From Zoogloea sp. (lineage in GTDB: Bacteria > Pseudomonadota > Gammaproteobacteria > Burkholderiales > Rhodocyclaceae), in the NCBI GenBank assembly GCA_016703645.1, contig JADJBR010000009.1:611935-675934 (forward strand): DNA of 64,000 bases, written 5' to 3'. Positions 28,018 to 35,111 of the stretch are shown here, in pieces. Position 1 is the first letter of the stretch; each line of letters begins with the position of its first letter. The position numbers were made by a program, and so were the translations under genes. The notes under the pieces were generated by a model that was not told the DNA's origin, ran no database searches, and saw nothing but the letters and a program-made list of their open reading frames with translations.

Positions 28018-28488
28018 CTACAGCGACGGGTCGTCAATGCGGCGCAGATACCAGCACCTCGCCTTCAGGCCAAAAGAGTAGCTCACCTGCCAGTCCGTAT
28101 CGGGCCTGACGATTACGACTTCAACCACGGTCGCCGACTCGCGGACCTTCTGAGCCTTGAGGCCATTGCGCCGCATCTGACTTTCGAGCGTTCCCGCGCG
28201 CCGAAACTCGGCCCTTGATGTCCTCGTCTGCACGGTGACCGGCTCATCCTTGCCATCGACCACCCGGCTCGACGGAACCACAGGCGGCATCCGTGACAAG
28301 GCAAAGCTCATGGACGTCGAGAACCTGGCGAAGAAGGTATCGAAGTTCTCGTCCTGTGAGCCCGTGCAGGCGGCGGAAGACGCTGTGGTCAGGATCAGCA
28401 ACAAGGGGGTGAGGAAAAGGAGACGGAACGCCTGTCCCCTTGCCCTATGCCACTGCCTTGACCGATCCCCACACAAAGCCAAGCGCAT
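28018..28488 (-). CDS. Exported protein of unknown function
   Basis: About 156 residues from ATG 28488, which overlaps the preceding gene by 44 bp. The hydrophobic stretch FRLLFLTPLLLILTTASSAAC looks like a signal peptide with a cysteine that could be lipidated, so a start nearer that segment is possible. The mature part ends WQVSYSFGLKARCWYLRRI. No family recognised. It is the most downstream member of the minus-strand series of small accessory genes that continues to 34.3 kb. Confidence 0.55.
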   Translation of the reverse strand: MRLALCGDRSRQWHRARGQAFRLLFLTPLLLILTTASSAACTGSQDENFDTFFARFSTSMSFALSRMPPVVPSSRVVDGKDEPVTVQTRTSRAEFRRAGTLESQMRRNGLKAQKVRESATVVEVVIVRPDTDWQVSYSFGLKARCWYLRRIDDPSL

Positions 28489-28798
28489 GTTCAATAACGA
28501 CCACCACAAAAGGGACGAGGACTTTCTTTGCCAGCGCCAGATACCCGAACAGTGCGCCTGCAACAACGATGCGGCCAAGATCGCCCCAGGCGGAGAGTCT
28601 TGCTGAGATCGGAGACGGAAACATCACAGCCAGCAGGACAGGCAGCCCGACGATGGAAGACGCGGCAAAAACAAGGGCGAAGGGTGGGTTGAATAACGCA
28701 GCAACTCCGGTGACTCCGGCACATACCAGAACGAGCAGGAGCCCCCAGCGCTCCTTGCGCACAAGCGGGACGTTCAGGCTCGGAGGCTCAATTTCCAT
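28445..28798 (-). CDS. Small multi-pass membrane protein, unknown
   Basis: 117 residues from ATG 28798 (MEIEPPSLNVPLVRKERWG). Three or four hydrophobic segments follow (LLLVLVCAGVTGVAALF, ALVFAASSIVGLPVLLAVMF, IVVAGALFGYLALAKKVLVP). It resembles the unidentified membrane protein at 33884 in style but I see no sequence match. The 3' end overlaps the next gene. Confidence 0.55.
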   Translation of the reverse strand: MEIEPPSLNVPLVRKERWGLLLVLVCAGVTGVAALFNPPFALVFAASSIVGLPVLLAVMFPSPISARLSAWGDLGRIVVAGALFGYLALAKKVLVPFVVVVIEHALGFVWGSVKAVA

Positions 28799-28875
28799 GG
28801 AGTAATCGTGCTCAAGGGTGAAGATAAGCGGCGCCAAGGCGCAAGACTATTTGGGTGATCAGCAAGACAACATCG

Positions 28876-29379
28876 CTAGTCACAAGCCTGTTCCTCCCCT
28901 TTTCCGCGTAATCGTCGAATCGGTGGCGCGACAGCAAAAGCCATCGCGGCAAGGAGCGCCGAGATTGCATAGCCAATCATGCTCCATGCACCAGACTCCG
29001 CACTCGAATAATTGCGTGGGTTCTTCCGGAGCGCAGGCAGTTCGGACTCCGGGATGACAATCGGGCCTGTTTCGGCCGTGATGCTGAGCTGCCTGTCGGC
29101 ACAGGCAAGCGTGTGCAATTCAGGGCCGCTGTAGACATACAGGATCTGCCTTTCGAGGGAGAACAAGCCGGCTTCAGTCGTCACGGAGTACCAAAACGCC
29201 GTCAAGAAGCCGCTACCAAGGTACAGACGTACCTTTGTTCCGTCCGAGGTCGTACAGGAATCGACCAGTTCCTCCATCCACGGGTTGCCATAGGTATTGC
29301 GGCCGGGCAGCACGATCCAAACTGCGATGACCAGCAACCATATTGCGAGTACGACTCGAAAGTGGGTTCTGATGGACAT
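28876..29379 (-). CDS. Membrane protein of unknown function with two TM segments
   Basis: 167 residues from ATG 29379 (MSIRTHFRVVLAIWLLVIAV), giving an N-terminal TM helix, a roughly 95-residue extracytoplasmic part, and a C-terminal TM (IGYAISALLAAMAFAVAPPI) with a basic tail. The extension to 29523 in frame crosses a REP-like repeat and is probably not translated. No family recognised. Confidence 0.55.
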   Translation of the reverse strand: MSIRTHFRVVLAIWLLVIAVWIVLPGRNTYGNPWMEELVDSCTTSDGTKVRLYLGSGFLTAFWYSVTTEAGLFSLERQILYVYSGPELHTLACADRQLSITAETGPIVIPESELPALRKNPRNYSSAESGAWSMIGYAISALLAAMAFAVAPPIRRLRGKGEEQACD

Positions 29380-29411
29380 GGACAAGGCTATCGAAAAAAT
29401 AACGTGGGGAA

Positions 29412-29432
29412 CTGGGGTCTGCCCCCTGATTC
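29412..29432. repeat. REP-like GGGGTCTGCCCCC repeat
   Basis: TGGGGTCTGCCCCCTGATTC around 29412-29432, just upstream of the small membrane gene. Variants of this imperfect palindrome recur at 30664-30712, 31344-31366 and 32668-32694. They resemble REP sequences mobilised by RAYT transposases, none of which is in the window. Confidence 0.5.
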
Positions 29433-29574
29433 GTTTCCCTGCCGCCACGAGCGTGTCATTAATCACCCACCCGGTTCGCTTCGCAACTGATTGTTTTGCA
29501 TGGATGCCCCAACTAAACCTCATCGCAGATTGGAGGCCTGTACAGCCCTTGGTGCATCAAAATCTAACGAGCCT

Positions 29575-30030
29575 TCAGGGAGACACTACATAAACGAGCT
29601 TCAGCCCTACATCCCCGGCTGCGGCGACCAATGGCTCTTCGTACTCACTGTCACCCACAAACACCAACTTGTGCGGAACGAGCGCCTTCCCTTTCAGGGC
29701 GAGCAGCGCCCTCTCCAAAGTAGCAGCGCCAACTCCGTCGTTCTCGCTTGTGACGGCCAGACTGACAGGAGATTGCTGGAGCAGAAGCTGAGAGATCTGC
29801 TGGGAAGACAGGCTCTCGCTTCCGGCCTTCAGACTGGCAACGACAAGCTTGTTCGCCAGAAATCCGCCCGAAGCGGGGATGACCATGACTCGAAAACTCC
29901 CGACATCGGCCTGCCATTGATCTGCCCCCTTACTGACTGCAGCCAACTTGGCAGAAACATCGCCAGCAAACGCCAGCGCGATATGGCACGACAAGAGAAT
30001 GGTCGCCAAAAGGCACTTTGAATTCTTCAT
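29575..30030 (-). CDS. Exported protein of unknown function
   Basis: 151 residues with a clear signal peptide (MKNSKCLLATILLSCHIALA, cleaved near AFAGD). The mature protein is a soluble-looking 130-residue domain with LLLQQSPVSLAVTSENDG and KLVFVGDSEYEEPLV; no motif I can name. Its upstream gap to 30234 is AT-rich. The sequence just past its stop holds GTTAGAT in the minus-strand direction, a possible remnant of an attC core, too weak to call. Confidence 0.6.
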   Translation of the reverse strand: MKNSKCLLATILLSCHIALAFAGDVSAKLAAVSKGADQWQADVGSFRVMVIPASGGFLANKLVVASLKAGSESLSSQQISQLLLQQSPVSLAVTSENDGVGAATLERALLALKGKALVPHKLVFVGDSEYEEPLVAAAGDVGLKLVYVVSP

Positions 30031-30233
30031 TTTTTACAAACCATAGCATTAAAGAAAATAATCATCGATCGATACCTCATGATCTTGCAGGGTAGGCATG
30101 CTTCAGGCTGATAGGAAAATCCACTGAGATTCATGCAGGCCCATGGTAGAACCGTCCCAAGCCTCAACCTACGTTGCAACCTCACTATGTAGCAGCAGGT
30201 TGAGCGCCCCCCCCTTGAGAACGCCCTTCCGCA

Positions 30234-30488
30234 TCAACACGGCACTCTCTGAAGGCATTTGCGGACAAGATCACCTTTGCCGTTGCGAACAAGCTCAAAA
30301 GGAATTTGATGTTCTAGCGCGGGGATCGCTTGATGCAACCAGGAAATACTCTGCCCGCGAAAATGAAAAAAGACAGCCCAAGCAATGTCTTCATTTCCGG
30401 AACACTCGGAAAGCAATTGCTCCTTAAATGAGCACGCCTCAAATGCTTCGTGGCATAAGTCGGCGAAGATGGGCCAAGAGGCGTTCAT
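30234..30488 (-). CDS. MbcA/ParS/Xre-type (DUF2384) toxin-binding-domain protein
   Basis: 84 residues from ATG 30488. The C-terminal half, ISWLHQAIPALEHQIPFELV followed by RNGKGDLVRKCLQRV, fits the WL..xPALxGxxPxELLxxxxGxxxVxxxLxRI pattern of antitoxins that pair with RES-domain toxins. No RES toxin lies next to it and it lacks the N-terminal Xre helix-turn-helix, so it is either an orphan antitoxin or a captured fragment. Family call is by eye only. Confidence 0.45.
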   Translation of the reverse strand: MNASWPIFADLCHEAFEACSFKEQLLSECSGNEDIAWAVFFHFRGQSISWLHQAIPALEHQIPFELVRNGKGDLVRKCLQRVPC

Positions 30489-30663
30489 TTTCAAAGTGGA
30501 AGTACGCTGCCGACGTGGCTTCCTGTACGGGGAACCGGAGTCCTTCCCCTGATACCCTCTTTCATTCTCTCTCCTTCTCCCGTCCGCGCGGTGTGAAGTT
30601 GGTGAGCAGCCTGTTGTCGCTCACCCTCACACCCCGAATCTTGACGCCCAAATAGGGAAACCA

Positions 30664-30712
30664 GGGTCTGTCCCCGGATACCGTCCCCGGATACCCCCGG
30701 ATACCCCGTGCG
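30664..30712. repeat. REP-like cluster, CCGGATAcC repeats
   Basis: CCAGGGTCTGTCCCCGGATA starts here and the unit CCCCGGATAC is then repeated three more times with small changes before GTGCG. The same opening (GAAACCAGGGTCTGTCCCC) occurs at 32668. The flanking 30495-30746 stretch holds no other recognisable feature. Confidence 0.55.
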
Positions 30713-30746
30713 ACTTACTGGCAACTACGAAGCAGTCATACAAGAA

Positions 30747-31244
30747 TTACAGCTTATCTTTGGCATCACAGACTTTAACTCCATCCCAACTAGACGTATA
30801 GGACTTCTTCAGCCTTACCTTCTCAGTCGCACCACCAACCTTCTTTTCAAGCAATGAGACAACACAGTAGTTCCCTACTTCCTCAAAATACAATCTGTAC
30901 TCACTACCGACTTCTGGTGAGAATAGGCTGCTGATATGGCACGAAGCATTGCCATGATTCCTTATTACCGATACAAATATATCCTTGTCTGCCGGTATGG
31001 AAACAACTACCTCATTATCTTCTTGATCTCTCCCGACTGGATTGGCGTACATCCCACATCCATCCCTATTCTTGACAGCGATATTTACCCCACCAAAAGA
31101 GAACCCTCCAATCAACTTCCAATCTCTTTTAATAACCGGAACAGTCAAAGTCACGAGTGGACCGTCAGAGGGTGGAACATACTTATTACTTGCACAACCA
31201 ACAAAGACAAACGGGAATGCCAATGCGAAAATATAATTTCTCAT
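30747..31244 (-). CDS. Predicted lipoprotein of unknown function
   Basis: 165 residues. MRNYIFALAFPFVFVGC carries a lipobox (FVGC), so the mature protein is probably anchored to the envelope. The remainder is rich in Val/Asp/Lys without known motif and has cysteines at CGMYANP, CHISS, CVVSL and VCDAKDKL. Noticeably AT-rich compared with the core genes, consistent with acquisition by transfer. Confidence 0.6.
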   Translation of the reverse strand: MRNYIFALAFPFVFVGCASNKYVPPSDGPLVTLTVPVIKRDWKLIGGFSFGGVNIAVKNRDGCGMYANPVGRDQEDNEVVVSIPADKDIFVSVIRNHGNASCHISSLFSPEVGSEYRLYFEEVGNYCVVSLLEKKVGGATEKVRLKKSYTSSWDGVKVCDAKDKL

Positions 31245-31570
31245 TAATTAGCCTCTTTTCATGCTTATGAAATCTGGGGTCTCCGCCATCAATGTAATAA
31301 GGAGCTTCCTCCCACTGGGGGCAGGGGCCTGCCGCCGAATGGAGTCTGGGTTTGCCCCCTGTTACCCGTGAGTCGGGTGGCGAAGGTTGGCTTCCCGTCG
31401 TCGAAAGTCCGCCTTCGCGGTGGAAGACGAAAAGCTATTCCCATGGGAATTCGAACTGCCGAACCGGGCTTGTCATACAACCGGTTCGGATCGTGGCTCG
31501 CTTTGCTGTACCGGCTCGCTTCGCGATCACGATCTAACCTTGATCGTTGGGCTCCGCCTCGTTCAATGAT
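31245..31570. other. Non-coding accessory spacer with REP-like and palindromic sequence
   Basis: No convincing gene. It holds GGGTCTCCGCC and GTCTGGGTTTGCCCCCTGTTAC fragments of the REP-like family and, at about 31486-31535, an extended hairpin with arms GGATCGTG and CACGATC around GCTCGC repeats, ending near GTTGGGC (31549-31555). That last part has some attC features in the plus orientation but the spacer lengths are wrong. Confidence 0.4.
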
Positions 31571-32035
31571 TTACTTCGATGGCCTTGGATGTGAAGGCTC
31601 GGTGCATTTGACGTTAATGTGATTGGAGTGAAATGCGGCAATTAGTTCTCTGCATAGCGTTGGCGACGATGTCTGATCGGGCCGGAAAAGATACGTGACC
31701 CTGATTGAAACCGCCTCCGGAATCCGAGGGTCTTTGTAATCTACAAAGGGATATTCCGGAGGCGCTTCAGGTTGAGGTTGATAGCCAGGTGGTGGGGGTA
31801 TGTAGGGTCCGCAACTCTCTGTGACCATCGTGTCATTGGGGTGCAGCATCTCTACCTTCTTTAGGAACGGCTTGCACTGTTCAAATTTCGTCAATCGGAG
31901 CTCCATTGATCTTGATGCCTTGATCGTTGATCCATTGAAAGCTGTCAAGAACACGTGACCAGCTCGGCCGAAGTTCTCAGCCTGGGAAGGTGTTACGAAA
32001 GCCACGAGGAGGCTAGCAATGAGCGGACGAAGCAT
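31571..32035 (-). CDS. Exported protein of unknown function, probable integron cassette gene
   Basis: 154 residues with a signal peptide (MLRPLIASLLVAFVTPSQA) and a proline-rich linker (YIPPPPGYQPQPEAPPEYPF). No family recognised. The ATG is 10 bp from the core end of the attC-like site at 32045-32131, the position expected for the gene of the following cassette in a minus-strand array. No clear attC of its own follows it. Confidence 0.6.
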   Translation of the reverse strand: MLRPLIASLLVAFVTPSQAENFGRAGHVFLTAFNGSTIKASRSMELRLTKFEQCKPFLKKVEMLHPNDTMVTESCGPYIPPPPGYQPQPEAPPEYPFVDYKDPRIPEAVSIRVTYLFRPDQTSSPTLCRELIAAFHSNHINVKCTEPSHPRPSK

Positions 32036-32044
32036 GTTGTGTAT

Positions 32045-32131
32045 GCCTAATGTAGAGCTAACCTGCGTTGTGCGGCTTTATCGCGCAGCGTCCAGAAAGC
32101 AAAGCGAACAGGGTTGAGCGCCAAGTTGGAC
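32045..32131 (-). other. attC-like integron recombination site C (degenerate)
   Basis: Read on the minus strand: R'' GTCCAAC, spacer, L'' GCTCAACC, a variable GC-rich middle, L' GGTTAGC, spacer, R' ATTAGGC (GTTAGGC with one change). L'' and L' pair with one unpaired C, the extrahelical base typical of attC. Orientation agrees with sites A and B. Confidence 0.65.
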
Positions 32132-32241
32132 GAAGCCGCTCCGCGGAGAAGGCCCTCTCCGCCCGCGCACGATTTACTGTGTGATCTCACGCCCTCGCCC
32201 ATGAGGGGTGATTCTGCACAACATCGTGAGGATAGGCCAGC

Positions 32242-32664
32242 ATGAACACAGCATTTTCGGCGCACTTCGACCAGCAATACCAGTTGCATCTGAAGCACCT
32301 CAAACTCAAGGGGCTGCAGCCCAAGACCATCGACGCCTACGCCCGCGCCATCCGGCGTCTGGGGGGCTACTTCTCCGGTCAGATCGACGCGCTCTCCGAA
32401 GCGCAGCTGACCGAGTACTTCAGCGACCTGATCGGAACCCACTCCTGGAGCGCCGTCAAACTCGATCTCTACGGGCTCAAGTTCTACACCACGCACGTCC
32501 TGAAGAAACCCTGGGTGATGCCCGATCTGATCAAGCCACCCAAAGCCCAGCGCCTGCCCGACATCGTGACGGTGGAGGAAGCGCAGCGGCTGTTCAGTGC
32601 CACGCGCACCCTGAGTTACCGGGTGTTTTACTTCACCGTCTACAGCCTCGGGCTCCGGCTGGGC
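32242..32664 (+). pseudogene. Truncated tyrosine recombinase (IS91-associated integrase type)
   Basis: The first 140 or so residues of a phage-type integrase: a SAM-like N-terminal core-binding domain (HFDQQYQLHLKHLKLKGLQP, KTIDAYARAIRRLGGYF) and the beginning of the catalytic domain (RLPDIVTVEEAQRLFSATRT, YRVFYFTVYSLGLRLG). It breaks off exactly where the first catalytic Arg region should be, at the start of a REP-like repeat; the remaining frame to 32760 is unrelated sequence antisense to the next gene. All catalytic residues R-K-H-R-H-Y after the break are lost. Similar integrases accompany IS91-like elements. It is not an IntI: no IntI-specific insert and wrong position. Confidence 0.75.
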
Positions 32665-32667
32665 AGG

Positions 32668-32694
32668 AAACCAGGGTCTGTCCCCGGATACCCG
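32668..32694. repeat. REP-like GGAAACCAGGGTCTGTCCCC repeat at the integrase break
   Basis: GAAACCAGGGTCTGTCCCC then GGATACCCG; the first part matches the repeat at 30658-30680. It marks the break point of the recombinase gene. Confidence 0.6.
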
Positions 32695-32732
32695 TGCCGT
32701 ATTGAAGGGGATGCGCAATGTCTAAACGTAAA

Positions 32733-33044
32733 TTACCTATCCTTCATGCAGGCGCCATAGATACCGCCTGCCTTAACACATACAGAACCGGGGCCGCAGT
32801 CGGTGTTGAATGAGCATGTGTTGCCATATGAGCGATTCACATCCAGCGGCGCTGTTACAGGTTGTCGGTCGTTGCTGTTGCCGGGCGATATACCGCCAAC
32901 ACAAACACCATATATTGAACCAGATGCCTTGAGGCACTTACTGCCTGGCTGGCAATCGGTATCAAAAGAACACGCAAATGCACTTGTAGATAAGCCACAA
33001 GCAATGACAACGGCCCAAGCACTTAAAAAGATGCGGGATTTCAT
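32733..33044 (-). CDS. Small Cys-rich exported protein, probable cassette gene
   Basis: 103 residues. After a signal peptide (MKSRIFLSAWAVVIACGLST, cleaved at SAFA) come two copies of a Cys module: CSFDTDCQPGSKCLKASGSI and CSFNTDCGPGSVCVKAGGIY, each followed by YGxCx. The repeated eight-cysteine layout suggests disulfide-stapled periplasmic repeats. AAGGAG sits 6 bp before ATG 33044, which lies 25 bp past attC site B. Function unknown. Its own attC is missing or displaced by the recombinase fragment. Confidence 0.75.
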   Translation of the reverse strand: MKSRIFLSAWAVVIACGLSTSAFACSFDTDCQPGSKCLKASGSIYGVCVGGISPGNSNDRQPVTAPLDVNRSYGNTCSFNTDCGPGSVCVKAGGIYGACMKDR

Positions 33045-33068
33045 CTTGATCTCCTTTGAGTGAGTACA

Positions 33069-33159
33069 GCCTAACGATTAAGCTAACTGGCAGAAAAAAG
33101 CGCCGCTTTTGGCTGCCCAGCGAACGGAGTGAGCGACAGTTGAGCGCATTGTTATAAGC
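33069..33159 (-). other. attC integron recombination site B
   Basis: On the minus strand: R'' TTATAAC, spacer AATGC, L'' GCTCAACTG, a variable middle with TCGCTCACTCCGTTCGCTGG, L' CAGTTAGC, spacer TTAATC, R' GTTAGGC. L'' and L' pair with a single unpaired C. The stop codon TAA of the preceding gene lies inside R''. This is a complete, conventional attC of about 91 bp. Confidence 0.85.
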
Positions 33160-33793
33160 CGTTCTCAAGCGACTCCCATTTGTTTACCCGAGACCGAATT
33201 TTTTCCATTGCGGCTTCTGCGGAAGCTGCTATTTCATTCTGATTCTTCTCAGCTTCCTCCCAGTAGCTCATGAAATTACCCTCATCGAATGGGCTTTGAT
33301 ACTGATATTTTACGGACTCGGTGCGAACTGTTTTTTCAATGACCAGAATTGATTGATATATTTCTTCAGGGTAGAAGGGACGTTTCTTTTCTCTTGCAAA
33401 ATAGAGCAGCTTTCTTGCCTCAAATAAGCGCTGCAATCTTTCGCGCTTGATGTCAGCGTCTGTTTTGTCTGGGTCTTTGAAGTCCATGACTGGGCGTAGG
33501 CTTACGCTTGCATCTCGCACATCTACCAGAAGACCTGTTAATTCGCTCAAGATGTTGTATTCATTTTCATAGCGGAAGCCATGGGTATTAAGTTTTGCGG
33601 ATAGCTCTGCCTTAACTGATTCTAGGTCGTTTGCATAATCATGCTTCACAGATTCGATTTTGTCCGTGATTTCTGAGATGTCTTCTTTTGTGGCAAGATT
33701 TTCGCCCTTTTTTGAAAAATATTTCGGAAGGAAATTTCCCAATATAAGGCCGAATAATAGGCTGAGGAGTATCCAGGCTATCCCGGGGCTCAT
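33152..33793 (-). CDS. Membrane-anchored coiled-coil protein, probable cassette gene
   Basis: 213 residues from ATG 33793, preceded by AAGAGAG (a GTG at 33799 is the alternative). An N-terminal TM helix (GIAWILLSLLFGLILGNFLP) is followed by a charged helical region (KEDISEITDKIESVKHDYAN) and a helical C-terminus. No family recognised. It starts 14 bp after attC site A and its stop is inside attC site B, so it is one whole cassette. Lower GC than the core genes. Confidence 0.75.
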   Translation of the reverse strand: MSPGIAWILLSLLFGLILGNFLPKYFSKKGENLATKEDISEITDKIESVKHDYANDLESVKAELSAKLNTHGFRYENEYNILSELTGLLVDVRDASVSLRPVMDFKDPDKTDADIKRERLQRLFEARKLLYFAREKKRPFYPEEIYQSILVIEKTVRTESVKYQYQSPFDEGNFMSYWEEAEKNQNEIAASAEAAMEKIRSRVNKWESLENGL

Positions 33794-33806
33794 TGTCACT
33801 CTCTTG

Positions 33807-33891
33807 GCTTATAACGTTGTAGGTAAGGGGCGGCCCGCTTGCGGGACGTCCCAGCGGCCGAAGGCCGCGCCTTGACCGGAATGTTAGAAGC
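33807..33891 (-). other. attC integron recombination site A
   Basis: On the minus strand: R'' TTCTAAC, spacer ATTCC, L'' GGTCAAGG, a GC-rich hairpin middle, L' CCTTACC, then R' GTTATAA. L'' and L' pair with one unpaired C. The TAA of the upstream gene is inside R''. About 85 bp, same orientation as B and C. Confidence 0.85.
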
Positions 33892-34330
33892 GGAACGCAT
33901 GACGTGCCAATGTTCTGTGGATGAGCCACACAAGTGCGCCAACGCCGGCACCAATTGCCGCGAATAAAGCTGCGTTGAGAACAACAAATTGCGTGAGCAT
34001 CACCCAATCCCGAGCAATTGCGGCATTAAATCCATAGAACTGTGGCCCTGCCGCAAAAGTAGTGTTTGCCCACGTAGACACAGTAAATACGGCTCCAACA
34101 ACTCCACCCCAGATAGAACCTTCAGCAAGCGCCCGTGGCAAAGAAACGAGCGGGTTAAGTGAGCTAACAACATAGATACGCCACGCAAGGACAGGAAGAC
34201 CCATACTGACTATAGGGGCCGACAGAACCAGCACTTGCGCGGGAGATGAGACAAGTGAATACACAGCCCCAATTCCAAAAGCAGCAAGAATCGAGACATC
34301 AAGCAGAGCTAGCTTAGCGGCCAGTGGCAT
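33884..34330 (-). CDS. Four-helix membrane protein, probable cassette gene
   Basis: 148 residues with four hydrophobic segments (LALLDVSILAAFGIGAVYSL, VLVLSAPIVSMGLPVLAW, SIWGGVVGAVFTVSTW, FVVLNAALFAAIGAGVGALV) and a basic C-terminus. No family recognised. The ATG is one base past a GTTAGAAGC core site and the stop lies inside attC site A, so the gene fills its cassette completely. There is no room for a Shine-Dalgarno outside the recombination site. Confidence 0.72.
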   Translation of the reverse strand: MPLAAKLALLDVSILAAFGIGAVYSLVSSPAQVLVLSAPIVSMGLPVLAWRIYVVSSLNPLVSLPRALAEGSIWGGVVGAVFTVSTWANTTFAAGPQFYGFNAAIARDWVMLTQFVVLNAALFAAIGAGVGALVWLIHRTLARHAFRF

Positions 34331-34331
34331 A

Positions 34332-34412
34332 GCTTCTAACGTGAAGTAGACGACATTTGACGCCTCCGGCGTCTTACGCGACTGTCGCCTAAGCTGCCAT
34401 ACGCCTTCAAGC
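34332..34412 (-). other. Partial attC or attI-like core with hairpin
   Basis: Minus strand ends in the core GTTAGAAGC (34340-34332) preceded by a folded region with inner stem GACGCC/GGCGTC and outer TAGGCGACA/TGTCGTCTA. No RYYYAAC partner is visible at the far end, so it is either an attC that lost R'' or an attI-type entry site. The remaining 34413-34649 holds nothing I can identify and no intI. Confidence 0.5.
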
Positions 34413-34649
34413 CATTGAATCCAAAGACCCTCTTATCTGCCTCATCGCCCATCTTGTCGTCTACCTCTCCTGCATCCGCCTGCTACCCCAAAGTCATGCG
34501 GATACTCACACCTTCCCTGCCGTTTTCCTATGAACTGGTTCACTCGGCCAGGGCGCGTACCCGGCTGCACAGATGTAGTGAAATCCGATGGGCGCCCCCC
34601 GCCCGGCAAGACTCCATCACCCCGGCAGGAATCTCCCGAACCGCCTCAG

Positions 34650-35084
34650 CTACTCACCCCCGGTCAGCGCCTGAAGCTGCTGGTTCGTATAGAAACGCAA
34701 GCTGACGACTTCGGACATGTTTCCGGGGGCAAAGGACTTGGGAAAGGAGAGCACTGGGCCATATACATAGCCCTGCAGCCCGTCGCCGGCGTTGCCGAAT
34801 GAAGACAGGCTTTTGATGACGGTCAGGCGGTATCCCTTGCCGGCGTAGAACAGGGTGCCGCCATCGGCGGGGAGGGGGGCCTTCTCATCGAGGGCTGCGT
34901 TCTTGGGCCTTTTACCCTGCAATACCCGCTCGAAGTCTTCCGAGGCCCGGGTGATGATCTCCCGCTGTTCGGGTGAGAGCGTGTCCAGCTCGACGCCCTG
35001 AAAGGGGCCGGAGGGCAATACGGTGCCAGCAAGCGCGGTGCCCGCCAGGAGGACGAATGTCAGTATTACTGCGTGTCGAAGCAT
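34650..35084 (-). CDS. Exported protein of unknown function
   Basis: 144 residues with a signal peptide (MLRHAVILTFVLLAGTALA). The mature part contains LSPEQREIITRASEDFERVL, a DGGTLFYAGKGYRL strand region and a polar end. No family recognised. GC content is nearer the core genome than the cassettes. It lies 27 bp after the lipoprotein gene on the same strand. Confidence 0.65.
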   Translation of the reverse strand: MLRHAVILTFVLLAGTALAGTVLPSGPFQGVELDTLSPEQREIITRASEDFERVLQGKRPKNAALDEKAPLPADGGTLFYAGKGYRLTVIKSLSSFGNAGDGLQGYVYGPVLSFPKSFAPGNMSEVVSLRFYTNQQLQALTGGE

Positions 35085-35111
35085 CGATGAATCTCCATTG
35101 AGGCCTGGATT

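Noticed and set aside
28018-28798. Frameshifted single gene
   Set aside because: The two overlapping frames have distinct compositions (multi-pass membrane, then exported), so two genes fit better than one broken gene.
31468-31565. A possible fourth complete attC in the plus orientation
   Set aside because: It ends in GTTGGGC and has long arms, but the spacers between outer and inner boxes do not fit and the orientation opposes the others.
32242-32760. Integron integrase IntI
   Set aside because: The truncated recombinase lacks IntI-type features, is inside the array rather than beside the entry site, and looks like an IS91-associated integrase.
34413-34649. intI gene at the proximal end of the cassette array
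   Set aside because: No frame there encodes recombinase motifs; the next gene is an exported protein.
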